Assembly (NCBI GenBank): GCA_035525375.1
Contig: DATLEI010000066.1
Coordinates: 1 to 37,976 of the forward strand
Direction of reading: 5' to 3'
DNA length: 37,976 nucleotides
Source of the DNA: JALZBN01 sp035525375
GTDB taxonomy: Bacteria; Actinomycetota; Acidimicrobiia; Acidimicrobiales; AC-14
A model generated the notes under the pieces. The model was not told the DNA's origin. It searched no databases and was given only the letters and a program-made list of their open reading frames with translations. Positions 31,505-37,976 of the stretch are shown here, one piece after another. The position numbers and the translations under genes are program-made. How positions within the stretch are numbered: position 1 is the stretch's first letter; every line of letters begins with the position of its first letter.

Positions 31505-31630
31505 GGTTTCGGTCGTTCCCCTAATGAAGACGGCTGATCTCCCGCGTGGCGGCGCAGATGGGCGGTCGGCGCTCCGGAGAAACACTTCCTCCCGGAGTAC
31601 CTAAGCAGCCTCTTCGTGCTCAGTGCGTAA

Positions 31631-32344
31631 GTGACCGAACGCGTCCAAAGCGCGTCCCAAAAAGGGTGGGTAATTCTGACTGTTCAACAATGGGCCACTC
31701 AACGGGCCGCGAAGGTCCTAGACCAGCCAAGAAAACTGTGTGCTGGAGGCCTGTGCGTAGCGATCCTGGCCGTCCCGGCTCTTGTGTTCCTCAGCAATCC
31801 CGGCGCGCCGTCCAAGCCGGTCCAGGTCGTGCGTGCGTCTGCACACCCCTACGCCGGGGCCGGTGCCCGCGTCCTGCGGGTAGCTGAGCTGAGCGGGCGC
31901 GTACCCGTCGCCCTCCCAGCCCAGCCGGTCCCGGTCACCGAGGCCCCAACGACAACGGAGGCACCGTCGGTGACGGTTGCCGCTCGGCGCTCGACGACCA
32001 CGACAGAAGCACCGCCGACTACCCGGGCTCCGACGACCACAACAACCCGCGCGCCCGATCCCGAGCCGGAGCCTGTCGCAGCAAAGGCGGCGGCACCAGC
32101 GAGTTCGGCCAGCCAGGGTGGCGCCACCTGGTACCACGCCCCCGATGGCACCTGCGCCCACCGCACGTTGCCCTTTGGCACCGTCGTGACCGTCACGCGC
32201 TCGTCTAGCGGCGCGAGTACGAGTTGCAGGGTCGCCGACCGTGGTCCGTTCGTCTCCGGCATGATCATCGACCTGTCGATGGACACGTTCGCCAACATCG
32301 GTTCGACCGACGAAGGAATCATCCAAGTGCAGCTGTCTTGGTGA
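31631..32344 (+). CDS. Exported RlpA-like double-psi beta-barrel protein
   Basis: A protein of about 237 aa. A hydrophobic segment (LCVAILAVPALVFLSN, about 42-57) acts as a signal anchor. A long Pro/Thr/Ala linker (TTTEAP-like repeats, about 98-155) spans the wall. The C-terminal domain (about 165-237) reads GGATWYHAPDGTCAHRTLPF, VVTVTRSSSGASTSCRVADR and GPFVSGMIIDLSMDTF, the double-psi beta-barrel of RlpA/expansin-like proteins, with the catalytic-type Asp in VADRGPF and in MIIDLS. It probably cleaves or binds peptidoglycan. The GTG at 31631 is a default; the true start may lie nearer the hydrophobic segment. About 125 bp upstream show GC-rich dyads but no riboswitch I can name. Confidence 0.8.
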   Translation: MTERVQSASQKGWVILTVQQWATQRAAKVLDQPRKLCAGGLCVAILAVPALVFLSNPGAPSKPVQVVRASAHPYAGAGARVLRVAELSGRVPVALPAQPVPVTEAPTTTEAPSVTVAARRSTTTTEAPPTTRAPTTTTTRAPDPEPEPVAAKAAAPASSASQGGATWYHAPDGTCAHRTLPFGTVVTVTRSSSGASTSCRVADRGPFVSGMIIDLSMDTFANIGSTDEGIIQVQLSW

Positions 32345-32373
32345 TGGGCGCCTAACCGGAGCACACTCCATAA

Positions 32374-33201
32374 GTGACTCTCAGCCGGCGTGAGGTACGT
32401 GACCTCCTCTCCCGGCACCGGATTGTTCCCAGCCGGGCGCGGGGACAGAATTTCGTCGTCGACCCGAACACGGTGCGGCGGGTTGTCCGTCTGGCCGGAG
32501 TGGCCGCTGGCGATCGGGTCGTGGAAGTCGGCGCCGGGCTGGGCTCACTGACGCTTGCTCTCGCCGAATCCGGCGCGTCTGTTGTCGCCGTCGAGGTTGA
32601 CAAGCGCTTGCTGCCGGTGTTGCGGGAGGTCGTCGAGCCGTCCGGTGTGACCGTCGTCGAGGCGGACGCGATGACCCTTGACTGGGTCGAGTTACTCGGT
32701 TCGGAATCGTGGGTGCTCGTCGCCAACCTCCCCTACAACATCGGGACTCCGCTGATAGCGGATCTGCTCGATGGCGTCCTGGCGATCGAGCGGATGCTCG
32801 TCATGGTGCAGCGGGAGGTCGGTGAGCGTCTGGTTGCGACTCCTGGCTCCAGCGCGTACGGGGCGCTCTCGGTGAAGGTGGCGTACTGGGCCACGGCGCG
32901 ACTGGTGGGACGAGTGGGCGCGACAGTCTTCTACCCGCCGCCAAAGGTGGAATCGGTGTTGGTGAGTTTGGAGCGGCGCGAATCGCCGGCGGTTGCCGAT
33001 GTCGAGGGGGACTGGTTCTTCGAGCTGGTACGTGCCGGGTTTGCCCACCGCCGTCAAATGCTCCGGCGCGCACTGGGCGGCCTCGTGTCGGCGGAGGACT
33101 TCACCGCCGCCGGAATTCGGCCCGAGGCCCGCGCCGAGGAACTCGACGTCGATGCGTGGGGAAGACTGGCCCGGTGTACGTCCCGGCCTACGCCAAGCTG
33201 A
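32374..33201 (+). CDS. rsmA: 16S rRNA dimethyladenosine methyltransferase
   Basis: A 275-aa KsgA/Dim1 enzyme that dimethylates A1518 and A1519 in helix 45. The N terminus has RARGQNFVVDPNTVRRVV; the SAM-binding loop is VVEVGAGLGSLTLALAESGA; the acidic loop is VVAVEVDKRLLPVL; the catalytic NLPY motif is VANLPYNIGTPL; FYPPPKVESVLVSLERR and RAGFAHRRQMLRRALGG complete the family pattern. The GTG start has no strong Shine-Dalgarno. Its 3' end overlaps ispE by about 28 bp, so the two genes are co-translated. Confidence 0.95.
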   Translation: MTLSRREVRDLLSRHRIVPSRARGQNFVVDPNTVRRVVRLAGVAAGDRVVEVGAGLGSLTLALAESGASVVAVEVDKRLLPVLREVVEPSGVTVVEADAMTLDWVELLGSESWVLVANLPYNIGTPLIADLLDGVLAIERMLVMVQREVGERLVATPGSSAYGALSVKVAYWATARLVGRVGATVFYPPPKVESVLVSLERRESPAVADVEGDWFFELVRAGFAHRRQMLRRALGGLVSAEDFTAAGIRPEARAEELDVDAWGRLARCTSRPTPS

Positions 33202-33878
33202 CCCTGTCGCTGCGGGTCGTTGGCCTACGCAGCGATGGCTACCACCTCATCGACGCCGAAATGGTCAGCATTCACTTGGCCGACTTCCTGACGTTTTCAG
33301 CGGGCGATGGGTTGGAGGTCGTGGGGCCGGCGGCGCACGATGTACCTGCCGCCGACGGGAACCTTGTGCGACGGGCACTGGCGGCGGTTGGCCGGAAGGC
33401 GCACGTCGAGCTCGAGAAGCACATTCCTGCCGGCTCCGGACTCGGTGGGGGATCGGCCGATGCCGCCGCCGTGCTGCGCTGGGCCGGTTGCGACGACCTT
33501 GGTGTGGCGACGTCGCTCGGTGCGGACGTGCCGTTCTGCTTGGTCGGCGGCCGGGCCCGAGTGCGTGGGGTCGGCGAAACCGTCGAGCCGCTTGAGTTCG
33601 AGGAGCGCCAGTTCACCCTGCTGACTCCGCCGTTCAGCGTGTCGACGGCTGCGGTCTATGGCGCGTGGGATGCGCTGGGGGCTCCTGTGAGCGAGGGTAG
33701 CAATGACCTGGAGCCGGCTGCGTTGGTAGTGGAGCCGTCGCTCGCCGAGTGGCGCGAGCGGTTGGCTCAGGAGACGGGCGCGCCGGTTCACCTCGCCGGC
33801 AGCGGCGCGACCTGGTTCGTGGAGGGCGCGTTTCCCGGCGCGGACCGGGTGGTGGTCACGACCGTGGCCCCAGGGTGA
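33174..33878 (+). CDS. ispE: 4-diphosphocytidyl-2-C-methyl-D-erythritol kinase
   Basis: A 234-aa GHMP kinase of the MEP isoprenoid pathway; ATP phosphorylates CDP-ME. VYVPAYAKLTLSLRVVGLRS is the N-terminal block, GYHLIDAEMVSI follows, IPAGSGLGGGSADAAAVLRW is the ATP-binding glycine loop, GADVPFCLVGGRA and SNDLEPAALVVEP the substrate region, and HLAGSGATWFV the third motif. It is about 50 residues shorter than the E. coli enzyme, mostly in the middle. The GTG at 33174 has GGAAG 9 nt upstream and is preferred over a GTG at 33156. Confidence 0.92.
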   Translation: MYVPAYAKLTLSLRVVGLRSDGYHLIDAEMVSIHLADFLTFSAGDGLEVVGPAAHDVPAADGNLVRRALAAVGRKAHVELEKHIPAGSGLGGGSADAAAVLRWAGCDDLGVATSLGADVPFCLVGGRARVRGVGETVEPLEFEERQFTLLTPPFSVSTAAVYGAWDALGAPVSEGSNDLEPAALVVEPSLAEWRERLAQETGAPVHLAGSGATWFVEGAFPGADRVVVTTVAPG

Positions 33879-33952
33879 TGCGGGTGCGGGGTCGAACCGA
33901 TCCGTCGGGAGCGCGCCTACTGCCGGGGAGAGGGTGGCGCGTTAGGAGACGG

Positions 33953-34051
33953 CTACTTGCCGGCGCGCCGCTGCCAGCGCGTGGCCTTCAACATCTTCTT
34001 GTGCTTCTTCTTGCGCATCCGCTTGCGGCGCTTCTTGATTAGTGAACCCAT
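33953..34051 (-). CDS. Ribosomal protein bS22 (32 aa, AURKAIP1/COX24 type)
   Basis: The minus-strand frame encodes 32 residues: MGSLIKKRRKRMRKKKH, then KKMLKATRWQRRAGK. The sequence MGS.IKKRRKRM.KKKH is the signature of the actinobacterial small-subunit protein bS22 (COX24-C/DUF1713). Over half the residues are Lys/Arg. TACCCT lies 11 nt upstream of the ATG. It is antisense to the flow of the isoprenoid/cell-wall genes. Confidence 0.88.
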   Translation of the reverse strand: MGSLIKKRRKRMRKKKHKKMLKATRWQRRAGK

Positions 34052-34090
34052 GAGCAGCGGCCAGGGTAGCCGGTAGCCGGCGCGGGCTAG

Positions 34091-34161
34091 CTCGGGGACG
34101 AGGATTCGAACCTCGACTCAGTCAGCCAAAGTGACTTGTGCTGCCGTTACACCATCCCCGA
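34091..34161 (-). tRNA. tRNA-Gln (anticodon TTG)
   Basis: Read on the minus strand: acceptor TCGGGGA pairs with TCCCCGA (7 bp); the D region has GGTGTAACGGCAGCACA; the anticodon stem AGTCA/TGACT (5 bp) encloses loop CTTTGGC with anticodon TTG; the T arm is CGAGG-TTCGAAT-CCTCG. Discriminator G, and CCA is not encoded (CTA follows). 71 nt. TTG reads CAA/CAG glutamine codons. Confidence 0.95.
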
Positions 34162-34210
34162 TGGAACGTCTCGACGCTATAGCGCAGCGGCGAGGCCTTC
34201 GTTTCCCAAC

Positions 34211-34280
34211 TTTGGAACTGCAGTAACGGTGGTAATCCGGCGAGAAATCGGCCATTTGCAGCCGTTACCGCAGTTCCAAA
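34211..34280. repeat. Palindromic intergenic repeat, copy 2 (70 bp)
   Basis: TTTGGAACTGCAGTAACGG (34211-34229) is the inverted complement of CCGTTACCGCAGTTCCAAA (34262-34280) with a single mismatch over 19 bp. The 32-nt loop contains AATCCGGCGAGAAATCGGCC. It matches the element at 12994-13062 in length, ends and loop motif and lies in the same orientation. It sits between tRNA-Gln and glmU. Confidence 0.75.
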
Positions 34281-34369
34281 CGCGAGGCGAACCCGCCGCC
34301 AGTCGTGGCGCCGCACGCTGTCGGCGGTGATGCATACCTTGCCGGCGGGGGAGCGATTAGAAAGGAGGG

Positions 34370-35479
34370 GTGAGGCTTCGACCGCTGTCCGCCGTTGTCA
34401 TGGCCGCCGGCGAGGGCACCCGCATGAAGTCGGCGCTGCCCAAGCCACTCCACCCCCTCTGCGGTCGGCCCATGGTGCTGCACGTCCTCGACACACTTTC
34501 GGAGATCGTCGTCGAGCGCGCCGTTGTTGTCGTTGGTCACGGCGCTGAACCGGTCACCAAGACGCTCAACGAGCACAGCGCCCCTGACCTCGTCATCGAT
34601 TTCGTCGAGCAGCACGTGCAGAGGGGCACGGGTGACGCCATCGCCGTCGCGCTCACGGCATTCCCCGACGACGACCTCGATGACGGCGACATCGTCGTGC
34701 TCCCGGGCGACGCGCCGCTCGTACGTCCGGCCACCCTTGGTGACCTGGTCATGCAACACCGGGATGCCGATGCCGCGGCCACCCTGCTCACGGCCAGACT
34801 CGACGACCCCACCGGTTACGGGCGGGTCGTACGCGACAAACACGGTTCGGTGCGTCGGCTGGTGGAAGAAGCCGATGCCACTGAAGTCGAGCGGGAGATC
34901 GACGAGGTCGGCACGTCGATCTACTGCTTTCGCCGCAGCCTCCTCGCGCCGGCGCTCCGGCGCTTGAGCCCGGAGAACGCGGCCGGCGAGTACTACCTCA
35001 CCGACGTCATTGACGTCCTGGCCCAGGCCGGTCACAAAGTAATTGCGGTCGAGGCCGATGACCCGCGGGAAACGGTCGGGGTCAACGACCGCCTGCAGTT
35101 GGCAGGCGCTGAGGCCGAGCTACGGCGGCGGATCAACGAGCGGTGGATGAAAGCCGGCGTGACGATGCTCGACCCGGACAACACGCTGATCGACTCGGCT
35201 GTCCGGCTGAGCACTGATGTGGCTCTTTATCCCGGCACGATCCTGCAGGGTCGCACCGTCGTTGGCGCCGGGGCACGGCTCGGGCCCAATGTCCGCCTCG
35301 TCGACTGTGCTGTGGGTGCCGGCGCCAGAGTGCAGGAGACGGTCGGCCGAGATGCCGAGATCGGCCCCGGCGCGCGAGTCGGGCCGTACGCTTCGCTCGC
35401 GCCCGGTAGCCATATTCCCGGCGGGACGACGACCGGTCCGTTCTACACTGGCTCCGCGGGCGACGACGAGAGTGTGTGA
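34370..35479 (+). CDS. glmU: GlmU, N-acetylglucosamine-1-P uridyltransferase, C-terminally truncated
   Basis: A 369-aa protein. The uridyltransferase domain is complete: LSAVVMAAGEGTRMKSALPK, HVQRGTGDAIAVAL, VLPGDAPLVRPATL and ENAAGEYYLTDVIDVL. The left-handed beta-helix begins (MLDPDNTLIDSAVRLSTDV, TILQGRTVVGAGARLGPNVR) but the protein ends at GSHIPGGTTTGPFYTGSAGD. Family members run to about 450-490 residues and carry the acetyl-CoA site and catalytic His later in the helix; this part is missing. prs starts 10 bp on, so there is no room for a frameshifted remainder. AAAGGAGG precedes the GTG start. UDP-GlcNAc formation is likely, while GlcN-1-P acetylation would need another enzyme. Confidence 0.88.
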   Translation: MRLRPLSAVVMAAGEGTRMKSALPKPLHPLCGRPMVLHVLDTLSEIVVERAVVVVGHGAEPVTKTLNEHSAPDLVIDFVEQHVQRGTGDAIAVALTAFPDDDLDDGDIVVLPGDAPLVRPATLGDLVMQHRDADAAATLLTARLDDPTGYGRVVRDKHGSVRRLVEEADATEVEREIDEVGTSIYCFRRSLLAPALRRLSPENAAGEYYLTDVIDVLAQAGHKVIAVEADDPRETVGVNDRLQLAGAEAELRRRINERWMKAGVTMLDPDNTLIDSAVRLSTDVALYPGTILQGRTVVGAGARLGPNVRLVDCAVGAGARVQETVGRDAEIGPGARVGPYASLAPGSHIPGGTTTGPFYTGSAGDDESV

Positions 35480-35488
35480 ACTGAAACC

Positions 35489-36460
35489 TTGGAGCTGATC
35501 CCCAAGAAGCGACTGCAGTTGTTCTCGGGCCGGTCAAACCTGCCACTAGCGGCGGCAATCGCGACCCACCTCGATGTTGAGGTCGATGACGCCAATCTCG
35601 CTGAGTTCGCCAACGGGGAAATCCACTGCCGTTTCCATGACTCTGTGCGCGGCGCCGACGTGTTCATCATTCAGACCCACGCCGGCCCGGTGAACAAGTC
35701 GATCATGGAGCAACTGATCATGATCGACGCTGCCAAGCGGGCATCGGCCAAGCGCATCACCGCGGTCTGCCCGTTTTACGGTTACTCCCGCCAAGATCGC
35801 AAGGCCTCCGGTCGCGAGCCCATCACCGCCAAGCTCGTCGCCAACATGCTCATGGTCGCCGGGGTCGACCGCGTCGTAAGTGTGGACCTGCACTCCGGCC
35901 AGATCCAGGGATTTTTTGACGTGCCCGTCGACCACCTCACGGCCATGCCGGTTCTCACCGAGTACGTCCGGGAGCACATCGGCAGCGACGTGGTCATCGT
36001 CTCTCCCGACGCCGGGCGGGTCAAGGTCGCAGAGCGATTCGCTCAGCACCTCGATGCCGACGCCGCCAGCGTGTGGAAGCGCCGCCACCACGACCGGGCC
36101 AACTACGTCGAGGCGCTCGATGTGATGGGTGACGTCGACGGACGGGTCTGCGTGCTCGTCGACGACATGATCGACACCGCCGGCACCGTGTGCGCCGCGG
36201 CCGAGCAGCTAAAGCAGCACGGCGCGACCGAGGTCTACGCGATGGCAACGCACGGGGTGCTGTCCGACCCGGCGATCGACCGGCTCAAGAACTCGGTGCT
36301 GGCGAAGGTCGTCGTCACCGACACCCTTCCGATCGCTGAAGATCAACGTATCGACAAGCTCGAGGTGCTCTCCGTCGCCAGCATCATCGCCGACGCCCTC
36401 GACGCCGTCTTCGAGGACAGTTCCGTCTCCGACATCTTCGGCGGTCACAACCAGACCTAG
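35489..36460 (+). CDS. prs: Ribose-phosphate pyrophosphokinase
   Basis: A 323-aa enzyme that makes PRPP from ribose-5-phosphate and ATP. Motifs: KKRLQLFSGRSNLPLAAAIA, GEIHCRFHDSVRGADVFIIQ, VCPFYGYSRQDRKASGREPI (flexible ATP loop), VDLHSGQIQGFFDVPVDHL, VVSPDAGRVKVAERFAQHL and VLVDDMIDTAGTVCAAAEQL (PRPP loop). The start is TTG with only a weak Shine-Dalgarno; a TACACT box in the end of glmU could supply a promoter. It supplies PRPP for nucleotides, His and Trp. Confidence 0.95.
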   Translation: MELIPKKRLQLFSGRSNLPLAAAIATHLDVEVDDANLAEFANGEIHCRFHDSVRGADVFIIQTHAGPVNKSIMEQLIMIDAAKRASAKRITAVCPFYGYSRQDRKASGREPITAKLVANMLMVAGVDRVVSVDLHSGQIQGFFDVPVDHLTAMPVLTEYVREHIGSDVVIVSPDAGRVKVAERFAQHLDADAASVWKRRHHDRANYVEALDVMGDVDGRVCVLVDDMIDTAGTVCAAAEQLKQHGATEVYAMATHGVLSDPAIDRLKNSVLAKVVVTDTLPIAEDQRIDKLEVLSVASIIADALDAVFEDSSVSDIFGGHNQT

Positions 36461-36487
36461 CCCGACGGGTGCCCGATCCCGGTCACC

Positions 36488-36500
36488 TAGACTCGCGCTT
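36488..36500 (+). promoter_or_regulatory. -10-like box for rplY (leaderless)
   Basis: TAGACT (36488-36493) lies exactly 7 nt before the rplY ATG, with no Shine-Dalgarno. A -35 box is not clear. Confidence 0.4.
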
Positions 36501-37190
36501 ATGGAAGAGGTCTCGCTTTTAGCTGAAGCTGGTCGCACTACCGGTAGTGCCGCCTCGCGCCGGTTGCGGCACGCAGGAAAGGTTCCCGCTGTGCTCTACG
36601 GGCACGGTGTCGATCCGCAGTCGCTCGCGGTCGACAGCCGTGAGTTGCGAGGTGCGCTGCAGTCCGACGCCGGGCTGAACGCCTTGATATCGCTCACGGT
36701 CGACGGCACGAATCATCTGGCTATGGCCCGCCAGCTCCAGCGCCATCCGGTGCGACGCACGATCGACCATGTGGACTTCGTCATTGTCCGGCGCGACGAG
36801 GTTGTGGCTGTCGAGGTGCCGGTCCACTTGGTAGGTGAGGCGCTCGAGGTGCACCGCAACGACGGTCTCGTCGAGCAGCAGCTCTTCAGCCTCGTCATCC
36901 ACGCCACGCCATCGAACATCCCCTCGACAATCGACGTCGACGTTTCCGAACTGACAATTGGTGACGCGGTGCGCGTGGGCGACCTCAAGCTTCCGTCCGG
37001 CGTCACGACTGACGTTGATCCCGAAGAGCCCATCGTTGCCGGTCAGGCATCGCGCGTTGCGGCCGATCTGGAGGCGGAGGCAGCCGAGGAGGCCGCCGAG
37101 GCCGAAGCCGCGGCACCCGAGGGCGCGCCGGAGCCGGACGCGGGCGACAGGCCCACTGGCGACGGCGGCGGCTCCTCCCAGGAGGGCTAA
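36501..37190 (+). CDS. rplY: Ribosomal protein bL25, CTC form
   Basis: A 229-aa L25/CTC protein. The N-terminal 5S-rRNA-binding domain has RTTGSAASRRLRHAGKVPAV and LYGHGVDPQSLAVDSRELR; the C-terminal TL5 domain (about 95-190) includes VEVPVHLVGEALEV and IPSTIDVDVSELTIGDAVRV. A Glu/Ala-rich acidic tail (EAEAAEEAAEAEAAAPEG) follows. It binds 5S rRNA in the central protuberance. The end of this gene contains the Shine-Dalgarno of pth. Confidence 0.95.
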   Translation: MEEVSLLAEAGRTTGSAASRRLRHAGKVPAVLYGHGVDPQSLAVDSRELRGALQSDAGLNALISLTVDGTNHLAMARQLQRHPVRRTIDHVDFVIVRRDEVVAVEVPVHLVGEALEVHRNDGLVEQQLFSLVIHATPSNIPSTIDVDVSELTIGDAVRVGDLKLPSGVTTDVDPEEPIVAGQASRVAADLEAEAAEEAAEAEAAAPEGAPEPDAGDRPTGDGGGSSQEG

Positions 37191-37193
37191 GAG

Positions 37194-37790
37194 CTGTTTC
37201 CCCAGGACGACGACCAGGCCACGACCCTGGTCGTCGGCCTTGGCAATCCCGGCAAGGAGTACGTGGGGACCCGCCACAATCTCGGCGCCGAGGTCGTCGG
37301 CTTGCTGGCGGCGCGCCACGGCAGCCCCATGCGCAAGGGCCGCGACCGCGCGCTCGTTGCTGAAACTCAGTTCAAGGGCCGCCGACTCGTGCTCGCCTTC
37401 CCGCAGACCTTCATGAACCTCTCGGGCGAAGCCGTTGGCCGGTTGGTGAAACGGTGCGGGGTCGATGACCTCAGCCGGCTGATCGTCGTCCACGACGAAC
37501 TCGATCTACCCGCCGGGCGGGTCAAGGTGAAGGAAGGCGGCGGCACCGCGGGCCACAACGGCCTCGAGTCGTTACGGGCTCATCTGCACTCCGGCGGCTT
37601 CACCCGGGTGCGTATCGGCATCGGCAAACCGTCCGGCCGCCAGGTGGGCGCCGACTTTGTCCTGCGTCGTCCAACCAAGACCGAGCAGATTGAGCTCGAC
37701 GTCGCTGTCGAGGAAGGTGCCGAGGCAGTGGAGATGATCCTGTCGGAGGGCTCGGCCGCAGCGATGAACCACTACAACACGGCCCGATAA
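37194..37790 (+). CDS. pth: Peptidyl-tRNA hydrolase, probable CTG start
   Basis: A 198-aa esterase that recycles peptidyl-tRNA. LVVGLGNPGKEYVGTRHNLG contains the catalytic His and Asn; FKGRRLVLAFPQTFMNLSGE and VVHDELDLPAGRVKVKEGGG (catalytic Asp) with TAGHNGLESLRAHL complete the pattern. No ATG, GTG or TTG occurs between the rplY stop and the first conserved strand; GTG 37263 would remove GLGNPG. CTG at 37194 has a perfect AGGAGG (37180-37185) 8 nt upstream, and gives a family-like length. The frame is the same as rplY, separated by one TAA. Confidence 0.9.
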   Translation: MFPQDDDQATTLVVGLGNPGKEYVGTRHNLGAEVVGLLAARHGSPMRKGRDRALVAETQFKGRRLVLAFPQTFMNLSGEAVGRLVKRCGVDDLSRLIVVHDELDLPAGRVKVKEGGGTAGHNGLESLRAHLHSGGFTRVRIGIGKPSGRQVGADFVLRRPTKTEQIELDVAVEEGAEAVEMILSEGSAAAMNHYNTAR

Positions 37791-37821
37791 GGCGGCTTCG
37801 GAAGTTTTTTCGACAAAGTGC

Positions 37822-37853
37822 TTGACCTGGCCCTAAGGGCCGGGTCGTACCCT
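37822..37853 (+). promoter_or_regulatory. MerR-family-type promoter/operator
   Basis: -35 TTGACC (37822-37827) and -10 TACCCT (37848-37853) are separated by 20 bp, longer than sigma-70-type promoters use unaided. The spacer holds GACCTGGCCCT-A-AGGGCCGGGTC (37824-37846), an 11-1-11 dyad with one mismatch. An elongated spacer filled by a dyad starting at the -35 box is the hallmark of MerR-family activators (CueR, ZntR, MerR). Position +1 would fall at about 37860. Confidence 0.6.
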
Positions 37854-37892
37854 TCATTCATGCGCACGATCGAAGTGGATGGAGGTGACACG

Positions 37893-37976
37893 TTGACCGA
37901 CATGATGAACGACACATGCACTTGCGGGTGTAACACGACTGCGGTCGTAGAAGAGAAGCCTGCGACCCCGGACACC
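37893..37976 (+). CDS. Small Cys-rich peptide, likely metal-binding (3' partial)
   Basis: TTG at 37893 follows GGAGGTGA (37881-37888), an ideal Shine-Dalgarno at 4 nt. The peptide reads MTDMMNDTCTCGCNTTAVVE, then EKPATPDT, and runs off the window. A leaderless ATG at 37860 in the same frame would add 11 residues. The C-x-C-x-C cluster with flanking Met, Asp and Asn residues is what short metal-binding peptides show, and the gene sits behind a MerR-type promoter. I recognise no named family; a metallothionein-like or metallochaperone-like role is inference. Confidence 0.5.
   Translation, partial: MTDMMNDTCTCGCNTTAVVEEKPATPDT

Noticed and set aside
31505..31630. Possible c-di-AMP (ydaO) riboswitch before the RlpA-like gene
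   Set aside because: Such riboswitches precede wall hydrolases in actinobacteria, but the conserved blocks are not seen; only a CTCCGG/CCGGAG hairpin is present.
1..37976. CRISPR arrays, prophage genes or secondary-metabolite clusters
   Set aside because: No regularly spaced repeats, no phage structural genes and no biosynthetic megasynthases; the DegT gene stands alone.

Overview
The window is high-GC bacterial DNA that reads as Actinomycetota. The strongest evidence is two tiny ribosomal proteins typical of that phylum (bL37 at 26731-26814 and bS22 at 33953-34051, both minus strand) and the run metG-tatD-(cell-wall protein)-rsmA-ispE-tRNA-Gln-glmU-prs-rplY-pth. Several genes have a TANNNT -10-like box 6-8 nt before the start codon, which suggests the leaderless transcripts common in this phylum. 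A deep-branching class such as Acidimicrobiia is a guess, not something the sequence proves.

Layout. 1-14 kb is accessory: the 3' end of a Q/A/S-repeat surface protein, a large ATPase-LuxR regulator with a VOC protein, an NTF2-like protein, a MerR/HspR-like remnant, a DegT-family PLP enzyme, a frameshifted GNAT relic, a DUF1801 protein, an IS481-family element, and a secreted beta-helix protein divergent from a second ATPase-LuxR regulator. 13.2-21.1 kb holds small VOC/ABM-type proteins, RsgA, an ABC-F ATPase, and a minus-strand operon (ABM, VOC, DUF4235, SDR, DUF1360). 21.1-26.8 kb holds bioB, an alpha/beta hydrolase divergent from a GAF-PP2C-ATPase signalling protein, and a prolyl oligopeptidase. 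From 26.8 kb to the end is housekeeping: bL37, YchF, DUF192, RsmI, MetG, TatD, RlpA-like, RsmA, IspE, bS22, tRNA-Gln(TTG), a truncated GlmU, Prs, L25 and Pth. The window closes with a MerR-type operator before a small Cys-rich peptide that runs off the edge.

Most unusual points: (1) a MerR-type promoter (20-bp spacer, near-perfect dyad) driving a CxCxC micropeptide; (2) two copies, about 21 kb apart, of a ~70-bp palindromic intergenic repeat; (3) two genes (the SDR and pth) whose only sensible start is CTG behind a good Shine-Dalgarno; (4) a GlmU that ends before the acetyltransferase active site; (5) an RlpA-like protein in the slot where many actinobacteria have rpfB.
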